Assembly (NCBI RefSeq): GCF_039652555.1
Contig: NZ_JBDJAF010000001.1
Coordinates: 1,488,001 to 1,552,000, forward strand
Length of the DNA stretch: 64,000 nucleotides
Direction of reading: 5' to 3'
Source: Parafrigoribacterium mesophilum
GTDB taxonomy: Bacteria; Actinomycetota; Actinomycetes; Actinomycetales; Microbacteriaceae
Under the pieces are notes generated by a model. That model saw only the letters and a list, made by a program, of their open reading frames with translations, was not told the DNA's origin and did no database searches. This document shows, piece after piece, positions 17,124-28,348 of the stretch. Both the position numbers and the translations under genes were made by a program. The first letter of the stretch is position 1. Each line of letters opens with the position of its first letter.

Positions 17124-18068
17124 TCAGTACTGCCAGGGGTACGGCGACCAGTCCGGTTCGCGCTTCTGCAAGAAGGCGTCGCGGCCCTCGACCGCCTCGT
17201 CGGTGCCGTAGGCGAGCCTGGTCGCCTCCCCGGCAAAGACTTGCTGTCCCACCATGCCGTCGTCCACGGCGTTGAAGGCGAACTTGAGCATCCGGATGGC
17301 GGTGGGCGACTTGGTGAGGATTTCGTTCGCCCACGCGTACGCGGTCTTCTCCAACTCGGCGTGCGGTACCGCGGCGTTGATCGCGCCGGCGTCCAGCGCG
17401 CGCTGGGCGGAGTATTCTCTGGCCAGGAAGAACACCTCGCGGGCGAACTTCTGTCCCACCTGGCGGGCGAAATATGCGCTGCCGTAGCCTGCGTCGAAGG
17501 AGCCCACGTCGGCATCCGTCTGTTTGAATCGGCCGTGCTCCCGGCTTGCGATCGACAGGTCGCAGACCACGTGCAGTGAGTGTCCGCCGCCGGCTGCCCA
17601 GCCGGGGATCACCGCGATGACAACCTTCGGCATGAACCGGATGAGCCGCTGCACTTCGAGGATGTGCAGGCGCCCGACGGGATGCTGCCGCGGCGCATCG
17701 GCGTCGGTCGCGGCCTCGTACTGATAGCCGTCCCTGCCGCGGATGCGCTGGTCGCCTCCGCTGCAGAACGCCCAGCCGCCGTCCTTGGCGCTGGGGCCGT
17801 TGCCCGTGAGCAGCACAACGCCGATTCGAGAGTTTTGCCTGGCGTCATCGAGGGCCGCGTAGAGTTCGTCGACGGTGTGCGGCCGGAATGCGTTGCGCAC
17901 CTCCGGGCGGTTGAAGGCCACCCGAGCCACCCGGCCGGCGACATCATGGTGGTAGCTGACATCCGTCAGTTTCTCGAAGCCTGCGACGGGCCTCCAGAGG
18001 GTCGGGTCGAACAGCTCGGAAACCGCGGGCTGTCCGGAAGTTGCTGACTGTCCGGGAATTTCAGGCAT
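17124..18068 (-). CDS. menB: 1,4-dihydroxy-2-naphthoyl-CoA synthase
   Basis: 314 residues from ATG 18068; an in-frame TTG two codons upstream is possible, but GTAGG is better placed for the ATG. Crotonase fold with FCSGGDQ and the oxyanion stretch IPGWAAGGGHSLH, the MenB-type DVGSFDAGYGS loop with its catalytic Asp, and the C-terminal REPDWSPYPWQY typical of MenB. It closes the second ring from OSB-CoA. Lies between menE and a small membrane protein gene. Confidence 0.94.
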   Translation of the reverse strand: MPEIPGQSATSGQPAVSELFDPTLWRPVAGFEKLTDVSYHHDVAGRVARVAFNRPEVRNAFRPHTVDELYAALDDARQNSRIGVVLLTGNGPSAKDGGWAFCSGGDQRIRGRDGYQYEAATDADAPRQHPVGRLHILEVQRLIRFMPKVVIAVIPGWAAGGGHSLHVVCDLSIASREHGRFKQTDADVGSFDAGYGSAYFARQVGQKFAREVFFLAREYSAQRALDAGAINAAVPHAELEKTAYAWANEILTKSPTAIRMLKFAFNAVDDGMVGQQVFAGEATRLAYGTDEAVEGRDAFLQKREPDWSPYPWQY

Positions 18069-18088
18069 GCTCAAAGCCTACGCGTGGC

Positions 18089-18457
18089 CTACCGTGAGCC
18101 GGCGAAGGTCAGGATGCCGGTCAGCACCAGTGGATTGGCCAGCACACTGATGATCGCCGCGGCAATGGCGAAACGACGGCCGCGTCCGAGCACTGCCGCG
18201 ACCACGGCCAGGGCCAGCGACACGACGGTGGCGCCCATCATCGCCTGGGCGATCGACGTGCCGAGGCTCCAATTTCCCGAGGATGCCGCGGCGATGGCGA
18301 TCCCGTCTCCCAGCACGAACAGCAGGGCCAGACCGAGCGCCACCAGTCCGAGTGGTGCCGATACGGCGCGCGCCGACCTGCCGGACCGGCCCCGCTGGGG
18401 GTCGGGTGGTGCCCCGTCAGTCGGCCAGGACTCGGCGGCTTCGGCGTTGGACGTCAT
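18089..18457 (-). CDS. small membrane protein, 122 aa
   Basis: A ~30-residue Pro/Arg-rich cytoplasmic start, then three to four hydrophobic segments (PLGLVALGLALLFVLGDGIA; SIAQAMMGATVVSLALAVVA; AIAAAIISVLANPLVLTGIL). Ends 20 bases before menB on the same strand, so probably co-transcribed. No recognised family. Confidence 0.65.
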   Translation of the reverse strand: MTSNAEAAESWPTDGAPPDPQRGRSGRSARAVSAPLGLVALGLALLFVLGDGIAIAAASSGNWSLGTSIAQAMMGATVVSLALAVVAAVLGRGRRFAIAAAIISVLANPLVLTGILTFAGSR

Positions 18458-18583
18458 TGCTGTGCCTCCATCGCCGTTCCGTTTCCCTCAATGCCTGCAG
18501 CCCGAGTCCCACCCACAGTAGTGCAGCGCCTCGCGCGTCGTGCCGCGTGGCATGCGGGCGTCCCGGCGCGGCACACTGGAGGG

Positions 18584-19588
18584 GTGCCCCCAACGTTGCT
18601 TCCCCCGTTGCCCGAGTTGCTCGATTCCGCCAGGATAGTCGCGCTGCCGCTGGCCGCCCGCTTCCGTGGCATCGACGTGCGCGAGGCGATGCTGCTGCGC
18701 GGGCCGCAGGGTTGGAGCGAATTCTCACCGTTCGTGGAGTACCAGGACGCCGAGGCCTCGGTCTGGTTGGCTGCTGCGATCGACTTCGGCTGGCGGGCGC
18801 AGGCGTCGCCGCTGCGGGACTCCATCCCGGTCAACGCGACCCTGCCGGCGGTAGCACCCCAGCAGGTAGCCACGGTGCTGGACCGGTTCCCCGGCTGCCG
18901 CACGATCAAGGTGAAGGTCGCCGAGCGCGGACAGGTGCTGGCGGATGATGTTGCGCGCGTGGCTGCCGCACGCGACTACGTCGGGGCGGCCGGGCGCATC
19001 CGCGTGGACGCTAACGGCGGCTGGAGCGTCGCCGAGGCGGAAACCGCCATCCGCGCACTGCAGGATTTCCGGTTGGAATACGTGGAGCAGCCGTGCGCTA
19101 CGGTGGCCGAACTGTCACAGTTGCGGTCGGCGCTGGCCGGCGAGGGAGTCCTCATCGCGGCCGACGAGAGCGTGCGGAAGGCCAGCGACCCGCTCGCCGT
19201 CGCCCGAGCCGGCGCCGCCGACCTGCTCGTGATCAAGGCGCAACCGCTGGGCGGCATCCGCGCGGCGCTGAAGATCGTGGCCGGTGCCGGGCTGCGCGCC
19301 GTCGTCTCGAGCGCGTTGGACACCTCGGTGGGCATTTCGATGGGCGCGCACCTGGCCGCGGTGCTGCCGAGTCTGGACTTCGACTGCGGGCTGGGTACCG
19401 CCGCGCTGCTGGCGGCGGATGTCACGCCGCAGCCGCTCCTGCCCGTCGCGGGCGAGATCCCGGTGCGGCCGGTGGAGGTCAGTGACGCGTTACTCGACCG
19501 GCATGCGGCGAGCCCCGAGCGCACAGCGTGGTGGCGGGAGCGGTTGGCGCGGTGCTACGCGCACCTCGTCGCGGAACCCGTGCAGTAG
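18584..19588 (+). CDS. menC: o-succinylbenzoate synthase
   Basis: 334 residues from GTG 18584, preceded by GGAGGGG; the longer frame upstream has Arg-rich, non-family sequence. Enolase superfamily: TIKVKVAE with the catalytic K-x-K, metal ligands in RVDANGGWS, YVEQPC and IAADESV, and the base Lys in LLVIKAQPLGG. It dehydrates SHCHC to OSB. Divergent from menB/E/A, which completes a men cluster lacking menD, menF and menH in this window. Confidence 0.92.
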   Translation: MPPTLLPPLPELLDSARIVALPLAARFRGIDVREAMLLRGPQGWSEFSPFVEYQDAEASVWLAAAIDFGWRAQASPLRDSIPVNATLPAVAPQQVATVLDRFPGCRTIKVKVAERGQVLADDVARVAAARDYVGAAGRIRVDANGGWSVAEAETAIRALQDFRLEYVEQPCATVAELSQLRSALAGEGVLIAADESVRKASDPLAVARAGAADLLVIKAQPLGGIRAALKIVAGAGLRAVVSSALDTSVGISMGAHLAAVLPSLDFDCGLGTAALLAADVTPQPLLPVAGEIPVRPVEVSDALLDRHAASPERTAWWRERLARCYAHLVAEPVQ

Positions 19589-19645
19589 TTTCCATTCCGG
19601 GCAATAGTGCCCGGCGCAACGGCCCCTCGTAGCCGGAACGGGAAC
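19588..19645. repeat. 58-bp palindromic intergenic repeat, copy 2
   Basis: Begins GTTTCCATTCCGGG and ends AGCCGGAACGGGAAC. Its first base is the last base of the menC stop codon, and it fills the gap between convergent menC and ccsB. Same length and ends as the copies at 24314 and 47026. Confidence 0.85.
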
Positions 19646-19651
19646 AGTCGG

Positions 19652-20629
19652 CTACAGCCCCGAGTAGGTGTGCAGCCCCTTGAAGAACAGATTCACGATG
19701 GTGAAGTTGAACAGCACGGCACTGAAGCCGACCAGCGCCAGCCACGCCGACCGCGCGCCGCGCCAACCGCGGGTCGCGCGGGCGTGGATGTAGCCGGCAA
19801 AAAGCACCCAGATGATGAAGGTCCAGACCTCCTTGGTGTCCCAGCCCCAGTAGCTGCCCCAGGCCTTTTCGGCCCAGATCGAGCCGGCGATGACGGTGAA
19901 CGTCCAGAACACAAAACCGACCACGACCACCCGGTAGGCGAGGTTCTCCAGGCGCTGCGCATCCGGCAGCGTCTGCAGGCCCTTCAGCCAGGTCGACTTC
20001 CCCGATTCGCGCCTGGCCTGCAGCAGCTGGGCGATCGACAGTCCAGCGCCGATGGCGAACAGCGCGGTGGCCAGGGTGGCGACGAACACGTGGATGACCA
20101 GCCAGTATGACTGCAGCGCCGGCGGCAGCGGCTTGACGTCGACGTAGAAGTTGACGGTGCCGACGCCGAGCAGCAACAGCCCGAAACCGGTGATGTAGGC
20201 GCCTAGGAACCGCAGATTCTGCCAGAACTGCGCGACGATGAAGACGCCGACGATGATCGCCGAGGAGGTCAGCGAGAACTCGAACATGTTCGACCAGGGC
20301 ACGTGGCCGTTCGCGAACCCGCGCAGCACCGTGCCGAGCACGTGCAGCACCCAGGCGAGCACGGTGAGCGCGAACGCCGTGCGCTCGAACCGGCGGGACG
20401 GCGCCACGGTCTCAGTGGCCGGCGCCCGTTCGAGCGTCGCCGTCGTGGTGCCGGCCATCATCCCTACCGAGCGTGCCGGGACGGTGGCGGTGATCGGAAC
20501 GGCCTGGCTTTCCGCGGAGCGTTTGGCGAGGTCGAGGGCGAAGCAGACGAAGGCCAGGGTGTACACGGCCATGGCCGAGTAGATGGCAACGAGGGAGTAC
20601 GACACGAGGTCAGCGATTGTCACCTGCAC
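19652..20629 (-). CDS. ccsB: cytochrome c biogenesis protein CcsB (heme handling)
   Basis: 325 residues, polytopic. The tryptophan-rich WWD heme-handling motif is present as WGSYWGWDTKEVWTF, with flanking His residues (IHVFVA upstream; GYIHA downstream). With ResB it forms the System II synthase that attaches heme to apocytochrome c outside the membrane. Last gene of the operon from the histidine phosphatase to ccsB; GTG start (20629 or 20623) 3 bases after resB. Confidence 0.92.
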   Translation of the reverse strand: MQVTIADLVSYSLVAIYSAMAVYTLAFVCFALDLAKRSAESQAVPITATVPARSVGMMAGTTTATLERAPATETVAPSRRFERTAFALTVLAWVLHVLGTVLRGFANGHVPWSNMFEFSLTSSAIIVGVFIVAQFWQNLRFLGAYITGFGLLLLGVGTVNFYVDVKPLPPALQSYWLVIHVFVATLATALFAIGAGLSIAQLLQARRESGKSTWLKGLQTLPDAQRLENLAYRVVVVGFVFWTFTVIAGSIWAEKAWGSYWGWDTKEVWTFIIWVLFAGYIHARATRGWRGARSAWLALVGFSAVLFNFTIVNLFFKGLHTYSGL

Positions 20630-20632
20630 AGC

Positions 20633-22247
<1,615 letters not shown>

Positions 22248-22264
<17 letters not shown>

Positions 22265-22988
22265 AACCGATGATCACCGATCCCAGGTTGGCAATGAGAA
22301 TGGACCAGATGCCGGACACCATGAGCAGTCCGATCGCAACCAGCATGGCTCCTCCGACGATATTGATGATCCGGATGTGACGTTTCAGCCAGCTGACCGA
22401 ACCGGTGACCCAGTTGAATCCGAGGGCGACCAGCAGGAAGGGGATGCCCAGTCCCAGACAATAGACCGCCCCGAGCAGGATGCCGCGGGCCGGCGACCCG
22501 CTGCCGAGGCTCAGCCCGAGCACTGCCACCAACGTCGGGCCCATGCACGGGGCCCAGCCCAGTCCGAACACGATGCCCAGCAGCGGTGCGCCGCCCAGTC
22601 CGGTCGCCACTTTCCACTGCGGTTTCATGGTGCGCTGCAGCACACTGAATTGCCCGATGAAGACGAGCCCCATGACGATCACGACGGCGCCGACGATCCT
22701 GGTGATCAGGCCCATCCAACGGATGAGGGTAAGCCCGGCGACCGCGAAGGCGAGGGTGAGGGTGACGTACACGACGCTGAACCCCAGCACGAACAGCAGA
22801 ACACCCAGTAGCAGCCGGCGGCGGTCCCGCCGCTGCCCGTCTCCGGCGAAGCCGCCCACGTAGCCCAGGTAGCCCGGCACCAGCGGCAGGATGCACGGTG
22901 AGGCGAACGACACCAAGCCGGCGGCGAGCGCGATCGGCAAGGCCAGAGCCAAGTTGCCGCCGGAAATGATCTCGCCGATCGGGTTCAC
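22248..22988 (-). CDS. ccdA: thiol-disulfide transporter CcdA
   Basis: 246 residues, six hydrophobic helices. The redox Cys pair is visible as SPCILPLVPGY (helix 1) and APCMGPT (helix 4). It carries reducing equivalents across the membrane to ResA. GTG start overlaps the resA stop (GTGA). Confidence 0.93.
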
Positions 22989-23647
22989 TGCGCCGGATTC
23001 TGTTGGGCCGTATTCTTCTGCGCCGTATTCTTCTGCGCCGTATTCTTCTGGGCCGAATTCTTCTCGGCCAGCACCGTCTTGATGATGGAGTCGAGAATCG
23101 AGGGCGATTGCAGCTGACCGAGGATGCGGGCGGCGACCCGGCCTTCGGTGTCCAACACCAGGGTGGTCGGCAGCGCACTTTGCGCCGTCTTTCCGGCAAA
23201 GGCGAGTCGCACGCTGCCGGAGTCCGCGTCGAGGGCGGAGGGGTAGGTCACGTTGTACTTGCGGGCGAAGGCAAGGGACGTGTCAGCGGTGTCAGCGATG
23301 TTGACTCCGAGGAATTCGACGCCTTTGCCGTCATAGGCGCGGGACAGTTTCTCCAGGTCGGGCGCCTCGACCCGACACGGGTCGCAGTATGCGGCCCAGA
23401 AGTTCACGACCAGCACCGTGCCCCGGTAGTCCTGGCTCGACACCGTCGTGCCGGCGTCGGTGGTGGTGCTGAATTCGACGGGCGCGTCACGGTTCGAGAC
23501 GGGGATCTCCAGTACGGTGCCATCGCCGGCGATGTAGTTCTGGTTGCCGCCGTCTCGGTATTGCGCGGCGAGCGGGTCGGTCGAGCATCCGGACAGCGCG
23601 AGCGCGGCGGCAATGACGAGGGCACCGGCCCTGACGACGAGCTTCAC
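22985..23647 (-). CDS. resA: thioredoxin-like lipoprotein ResA/TlpA
   Basis: 220 residues. Type II signal peptide with lipobox LSGC (C21), then a thioredoxin fold with active site C88-D-P-C91 in FWAAYCDPCRV and the cis-Pro region ALPTTLVLD. Expected to reduce apocytochrome c heme-site cysteines outside the membrane. The C-terminus is unusual: five pentapeptide repeats (NSAQK, NTAQK, NTAQK, NTAQQ, NPAQ) from a 15-bp tandem repeat. GTG start overlaps the upstream stop. Confidence 0.92.
   Translation of the reverse strand: MKLVVRAGALVIAAALALSGCSTDPLAAQYRDGGNQNYIAGDGTVLEIPVSNRDAPVEFSTTTDAGTTVSSQDYRGTVLVVNFWAAYCDPCRVEAPDLEKLSRAYDGKGVEFLGVNIADTADTSLAFARKYNVTYPSALDADSGSVRLAFAGKTAQSALPTTLVLDTEGRVAARILGQLQSPSILDSIIKTVLAEKNSAQKNTAQKNTAQKNTAQQNPAQ
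22988..23062. repeat. 15-bp tandem repeat coding the ResA tail
   Basis: Five in-frame 15-base units, several identical (TATTCTTCTGCGCCG on the plus strand). Identity at DNA level suggests recent expansion; copy number can change without frameshift. Confidence 0.85.
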
Positions 23648-24285
23648 ACCGCTCCCCGATCGAGGGCGTCAGCGGCCAGGTCCGCCGCCGGGTCCTGGTA
23701 ACCGAGTTCGGCGAAGCCGTCGCCGTCCCGGACCAGGGTGGTGATGCTCGACAGGCTGCACCGCCGGTTTCTCGGATCATGGAACAGGTGTCGACCACCG
23801 ATGGTCCGTTGCACCATGCAAATCGGCAGCTGGTGGCTGACCAGCACGACGTCGCCGTCCGAGGTGCCGCTGAAGGCATCCGCGATCGCGGCGAGCATCC
23901 GCTGCGCGATCGAGGCGTACGCCTCCCCCCAACTCGGGCGGAACGGGTTGAGCACCCACGGCCAGGATGCCGGATTGGTGAGCACCTGCGGACCGAACTC
24001 GAATTTCTTGCCTTCGAACCGGTTGGTCGGCTCGATGAGGCGCTCGTCGGTCTCTATCGGCAGACCGAATGCTGCCGCCCAGGGCTGTGCCGACTCCTGG
24101 GCCCGTTGCAGTGGCGACGCAATGAGCCGCGTGATGGGACGGCGGCCCTTCATCCATTGTGCGGAAGCGGCGGCCATCCGGTTTCCCAGTTCGGAAAGGT
24201 GATAGCCCGCCAGGCGTCCATAAAGGATCCCGTCGGGATTGTGAACCTCGCCGTGACGAACGAGGTGGACCTGGGATGCGACCAC
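23644..24285 (-). CDS. histidine phosphatase family protein (phosphoglycerate mutase-like)
   Basis: 213 residues from GTG 24285. The catalytic motif VHLVRHGEVHNPDG starts at residue 5 and the second His is in VVLVSHQLPI. First gene of the resA-ccdA-resB-ccsB operon; the same order occurs in Mycobacterium (Rv0525-Rv0529), so the link to cytochrome c maturation is conserved but unexplained. The start lies 6 bases after a TACACT hexamer (24297-24292), a leaderless-type promoter. Confidence 0.88.
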   Translation of the reverse strand: MVASQVHLVRHGEVHNPDGILYGRLAGYHLSELGNRMAAASAQWMKGRRPITRLIASPLQRAQESAQPWAAAFGLPIETDERLIEPTNRFEGKKFEFGPQVLTNPASWPWVLNPFRPSWGEAYASIAQRMLAAIADAFSGTSDGDVVLVSHQLPICMVQRTIGGRHLFHDPRNRRCSLSSITTLVRDGDGFAELGYQDPAADLAADALDRGAV

Positions 24286-24313
24286 GATCCAAGTGTACGT
24301 AACCGTGCCGAGA

Positions 24314-24371
24314 GTTTCCGTTGCGGCTAGTTGTGCCCGTTGCGCCGGGCACAACTAGCCGGAACGGAAAC
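24314..24371. repeat. 58-bp palindromic intergenic repeat, copy 3
   Basis: Most symmetric copy: GTTTCCGTT(G)CGGCTAGT on the left mirrors ACTAGCCGGAACGGAAAC on the right, with GCCCGTTGCGCCGGGC in the middle. It lies between divergent genes, upstream of both promoters. Confidence 0.85.
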
Positions 24372-24415
24372 TATTGCGCGGAGTCGGGCGGCGAATCGAC
24401 GCCGGAGCGCCCCGG

Positions 24416-24421
24416 TAAACT
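24416..24421 (+). promoter_or_regulatory. -10 hexamer of leaderless-type aspS promoter
   Basis: TAAACT ends 7 bases before the GTG start; no ribosome site is placed at normal distance (GGA touches the GTG). Confidence 0.5.
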
Positions 24422-24428
24422 CGCTGGA

Positions 24429-25739
<1,311 letters not shown>

Positions 25740-25772
25740 CGCCCGCACCGCCGGTCGGCCATAATCGGCGGT

Positions 25773-25868
25773 ATGGAACAACTCCTGGTACTCGGTCTGT
25801 TCACCATGATCGTCATCGACGGCGTTCTTCTCGTTGCCGCGATCGTCGGGCTGGCCAGGACGAGGTAG
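25773..25868 (+). CDS. 31-aa hydrophobic mini-protein
   Basis: Frame MEQLLVLGLFTMIVIDGVLL then VAAIVGLARTR and a stop: one transmembrane helix and a basic end. CATAAT lies 7 bases before the ATG, the same leaderless layout as aspS. It sits between aspS and an MFS gene and has no paralogue in the window. Confidence 0.5.
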   Translation: MEQLLVLGLFTMIVIDGVLLVAAIVGLARTR

Positions 25869-25890
25869 GTCCCGCGCGTCGGTCGAACCC

Positions 25891-27132
25891 GTGAGCGACC
25901 GTTCGTTGTTCGCTCATCGCGACTTCCGGATGCTGCTTGTCGGCCAGACCACCAGCCAGTTCGGTGCCCAGGTCAGCGGCATCGCGATCCCGCTCCTGGC
26001 CGTGCTGACCCTCAACGCGACCCCGTTCGAGCTCGGCCTGGTCACAGCATCCAGCACGGTGGCGTTCGCGGTGATCGGTTTACCGGCCGGTGCCTGGCTC
26101 GACCGGTGGCGCAGGCGCCCGATCCTGGTCGCCAGCGACCTGGCGCGCACCGTGCTGCTGGGCACCATCCCGCTTGGTGCGGTGCTGGGGTTCTTGACCA
26201 TCCCGTACCTGGTGACGGTGTCGTTGCTGGTCGGTGTCGCGCGGGTGTTCTTCGATGTGGGCTACCAGAGCTACCTGCCGTCGGTGATCGGCAGACATCA
26301 GGTGCTGGCGGGCAACTCGGTAATGGAGACCATCCGCGCCTCGGGGCAGGTGGTCGGCCCCGGCGTCGGCGGCGCCTTGGTCACGCTGATCGGCGCGGCC
26401 AACGTGGTGCTCGTCCAGGCGGTCACCTTCGCCGTATCGGCCGTGTCGCTGCTGGGCATCCGGGTAACCGAGCCGGCGATCACCGCGGCGCAGGATGCTC
26501 CCCGCCTGTTTCCGCAAATCGTCGAAGGACTGCGTTTCGTCCGGCACAATCGGCTCCTGCGAGCCATGGCTATCGCCAGCGGGGCCAGCAACTTTTCGTT
26601 CGCGGTGGCCGCCGCAGTGAGCTTCATCTTCCTCTCGCGCACCCTCGAGCTGTCCGCCGCTGCGATAGGCCTGATCGTCGCGGCAGGATCGGTGACGGTG
26701 GTCGCCGGTGCGGCCTTCACCCCGCGGCTGTCGAAGGCGTTCGGGTCGGCCAGGATCATCTGGCTGTCGCTGACGGTGACCGCCCCGATCGCCATGATCG
26801 GCCCCTTCGCCCAGCCTGGCTGGCTGGTGGTGCTCATCATCGTGGGGATCGCGGCCGGGGAATTCGGCCAGATCATTTACGCGATCACGAACGTGAGCCT
26901 GAGGCAACGGCTCTGCCCCGATCGGATGCTCGGCCGCGTCAACGCGACCATGCGGTTCCTGATCATGGGGCTGTTCCCGCTGGGGGCGCTGGTAGGCGGT
27001 GTCCTCGGCGAGTGGATCGGGCTGCGCGGCACGCTCTGGGTAGCCGGTGGGATCGTCGTGCTGGCTCCGCTTCCGATCTTCCTGGCGTTGCGCGGCATCC
27101 GGGACGTCGACGACCTGCCGTCGTGGGGTTAG
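25891..27132 (+). CDS. MFS transporter (macrolide-efflux/enterobactin-exporter-like)
   Basis: 413 residues from GTG 25891. About 12 hydrophobic segments; starts FAHRDFRMLLVGQTTSQFGAQ as in the MefA/EntS branch of the major facilitator superfamily, with the A-loop-like DRWRRRPILVASDLAR between helices 2 and 3. Probably exports a small molecule; substrate unknown. 22 bases after the mini-protein. Confidence 0.83.
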   Translation: MSDRSLFAHRDFRMLLVGQTTSQFGAQVSGIAIPLLAVLTLNATPFELGLVTASSTVAFAVIGLPAGAWLDRWRRRPILVASDLARTVLLGTIPLGAVLGFLTIPYLVTVSLLVGVARVFFDVGYQSYLPSVIGRHQVLAGNSVMETIRASGQVVGPGVGGALVTLIGAANVVLVQAVTFAVSAVSLLGIRVTEPAITAAQDAPRLFPQIVEGLRFVRHNRLLRAMAIASGASNFSFAVAAAVSFIFLSRTLELSAAAIGLIVAAGSVTVVAGAAFTPRLSKAFGSARIIWLSLTVTAPIAMIGPFAQPGWLVVLIIVGIAAGEFGQIIYAITNVSLRQRLCPDRMLGRVNATMRFLIMGLFPLGALVGGVLGEWIGLRGTLWVAGGIVVLAPLPIFLALRGIRDVDDLPSWG

Positions 27133-27140
27133 CGCACGGC

Positions 27141-27761
27141 TCAGGCTGCGGACTCGAGGCTCAACAGGGTGCGCTTGGCCTGCGCTCCGCCGACGTAACC
27201 GCCTGCGGTGCCGTCCGAGCGCACGACACGGTGGCAGGGCACGACGACCGGCAGCGGATTCGTCGCGCACGCCGAGCCGACCGCCCGCACCGCCTTGGCG
27301 TTGCCGACCGCCTGCGCGACCTGCGCGTAGCTTTCGGTGCGCCCGTAGGCGATGCCGGCCAGGTGGCCGAGCACCTCGCGGCGGAAGCCGTGCGAGAGTC
27401 GGAAGTCCAGCGGGACGTCGAAGCGCGTTCTGGTGCCTGCGAAGTACTCGTCGAGTTGCCGGGCGACGTCCTGCAGCCGGTGCGGAGCGCGCAGAATGCG
27501 CGGGCTCACCGCCGCCGCGAGCGTCGCCAGCACGTCGACGTGGCCGCCGTCGACGTAGGCCACGCGCACCAGCCCGGCCCGGGTGGCGGCGAGCAGCAGC
27601 GTTCCGACCGGCGTGTCATGCAGGTCGTAGGCGACATCCAGGATGCCCTCACGCTGTGCTGCCTGCTCGAGCCGGGAGTGCAACCGAGCCAGCTCCTCGG
27701 TGTCAGCGCCGTGGAGGGGCGCGAGCAGTTCGAGAGCGTCGTGTTCTTCTGCGATGGTCAT
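27141..27761 (-). CDS. ogt: methylated-DNA-[protein]-cysteine S-methyltransferase
   Basis: 206 residues. Active-site PCHRV with the methyl-accepting Cys176, preceded by AVGSACATNPLPVVV and followed by GGYVGG. It removes O6-methylguanine damage in a suicide reaction. An ~40-residue acidic N-terminal extension is present. ATG overlaps the sigma factor stop (ATGA), so repair protein and sigma factor are made together. Confidence 0.9.
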   Translation of the reverse strand: MTIAEEHDALELLAPLHGADTEELARLHSRLEQAAQREGILDVAYDLHDTPVGTLLLAATRAGLVRVAYVDGGHVDVLATLAAAVSPRILRAPHRLQDVARQLDEYFAGTRTRFDVPLDFRLSHGFRREVLGHLAGIAYGRTESYAQVAQAVGNAKAVRAVGSACATNPLPVVVPCHRVVRSDGTAGGYVGGAQAKRTLLSLESAA

Positions 27762-28288
27762 CGCTGTTGTCCTTGTCGTGGCATGAGGGGCCGTGGTATC
27801 GGGGGCCGTGGCATCGGGGCTCGCTGCGGGCTGTCGAGGGTGAGCCGCAGCGTGCGGATTCCCTCGGAGGCGGCCTTGCGCGCCGCGTCCGGGCTGCCGC
27901 CCAGGATTCCGGCGACCTCGCCGTAGGGCAGGCCGATCAGGTAATGGTAGGCGAGCGCGTGGCGTTGCTTGTCGGGGAGGGCGGCGATGGCACGTTCCAG
28001 GTCGAGCCGTTCGGCGTCCACCTGCGCCGCCGGTGGTTCGGGCAACACGTCGGTGGTGATCGGCCTGCGCTTCCTGGCCCGCAGGAGGTCGATCGACTTG
28101 CGGTGCGCGATCGTGACGAGCCACGCCTCGACGTTGGCGCCCCCATCGAGTGCCGGGTAGGCGCGCAGCGCGGAAAGGAACGTCTCCGACCAGGCGTCGT
28201 CGGCATCGTCCGCACCCACCACGGCGCGGCACACGCGCAGTACCGCCGGCCCATAGCGCGTGACGATGTGCTCGAATGGCGGTTTCAT
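27758..28288 (-). CDS. ECF-type RNA polymerase sigma factor
   Basis: 176 residues from ATG 28288, which has GGAG 8 bases upstream; a GTG two codons earlier is possible. Region 2: DDADDAWSETFLSALRAYP and WLVTIAHRKSIDLLRARKRR; region 4: AIAALPDKQRHALAYHYLIG with GEVAGILGGSPDAARK. The C-terminal tail is a low-complexity PRPPIPRPLMPR repeat of a short DNA motif. No anti-sigma gene is adjacent; the coupled gene is ogt. Confidence 0.88.
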   Translation of the reverse strand: MKPPFEHIVTRYGPAVLRVCRAVVGADDADDAWSETFLSALRAYPALDGGANVEAWLVTIAHRKSIDLLRARKRRPITTDVLPEPPAAQVDAERLDLERAIAALPDKQRHALAYHYLIGLPYGEVAGILGGSPDAARKAASEGIRTLRLTLDSPQRAPMPRPPIPRPLMPRQGQQR

Positions 28289-28348
28289 GGTCACACTCCA
28301 GTAGACGACACGGCGGCCCCCAATGTGAGGTTCGCCTCAGCGGCGCGG

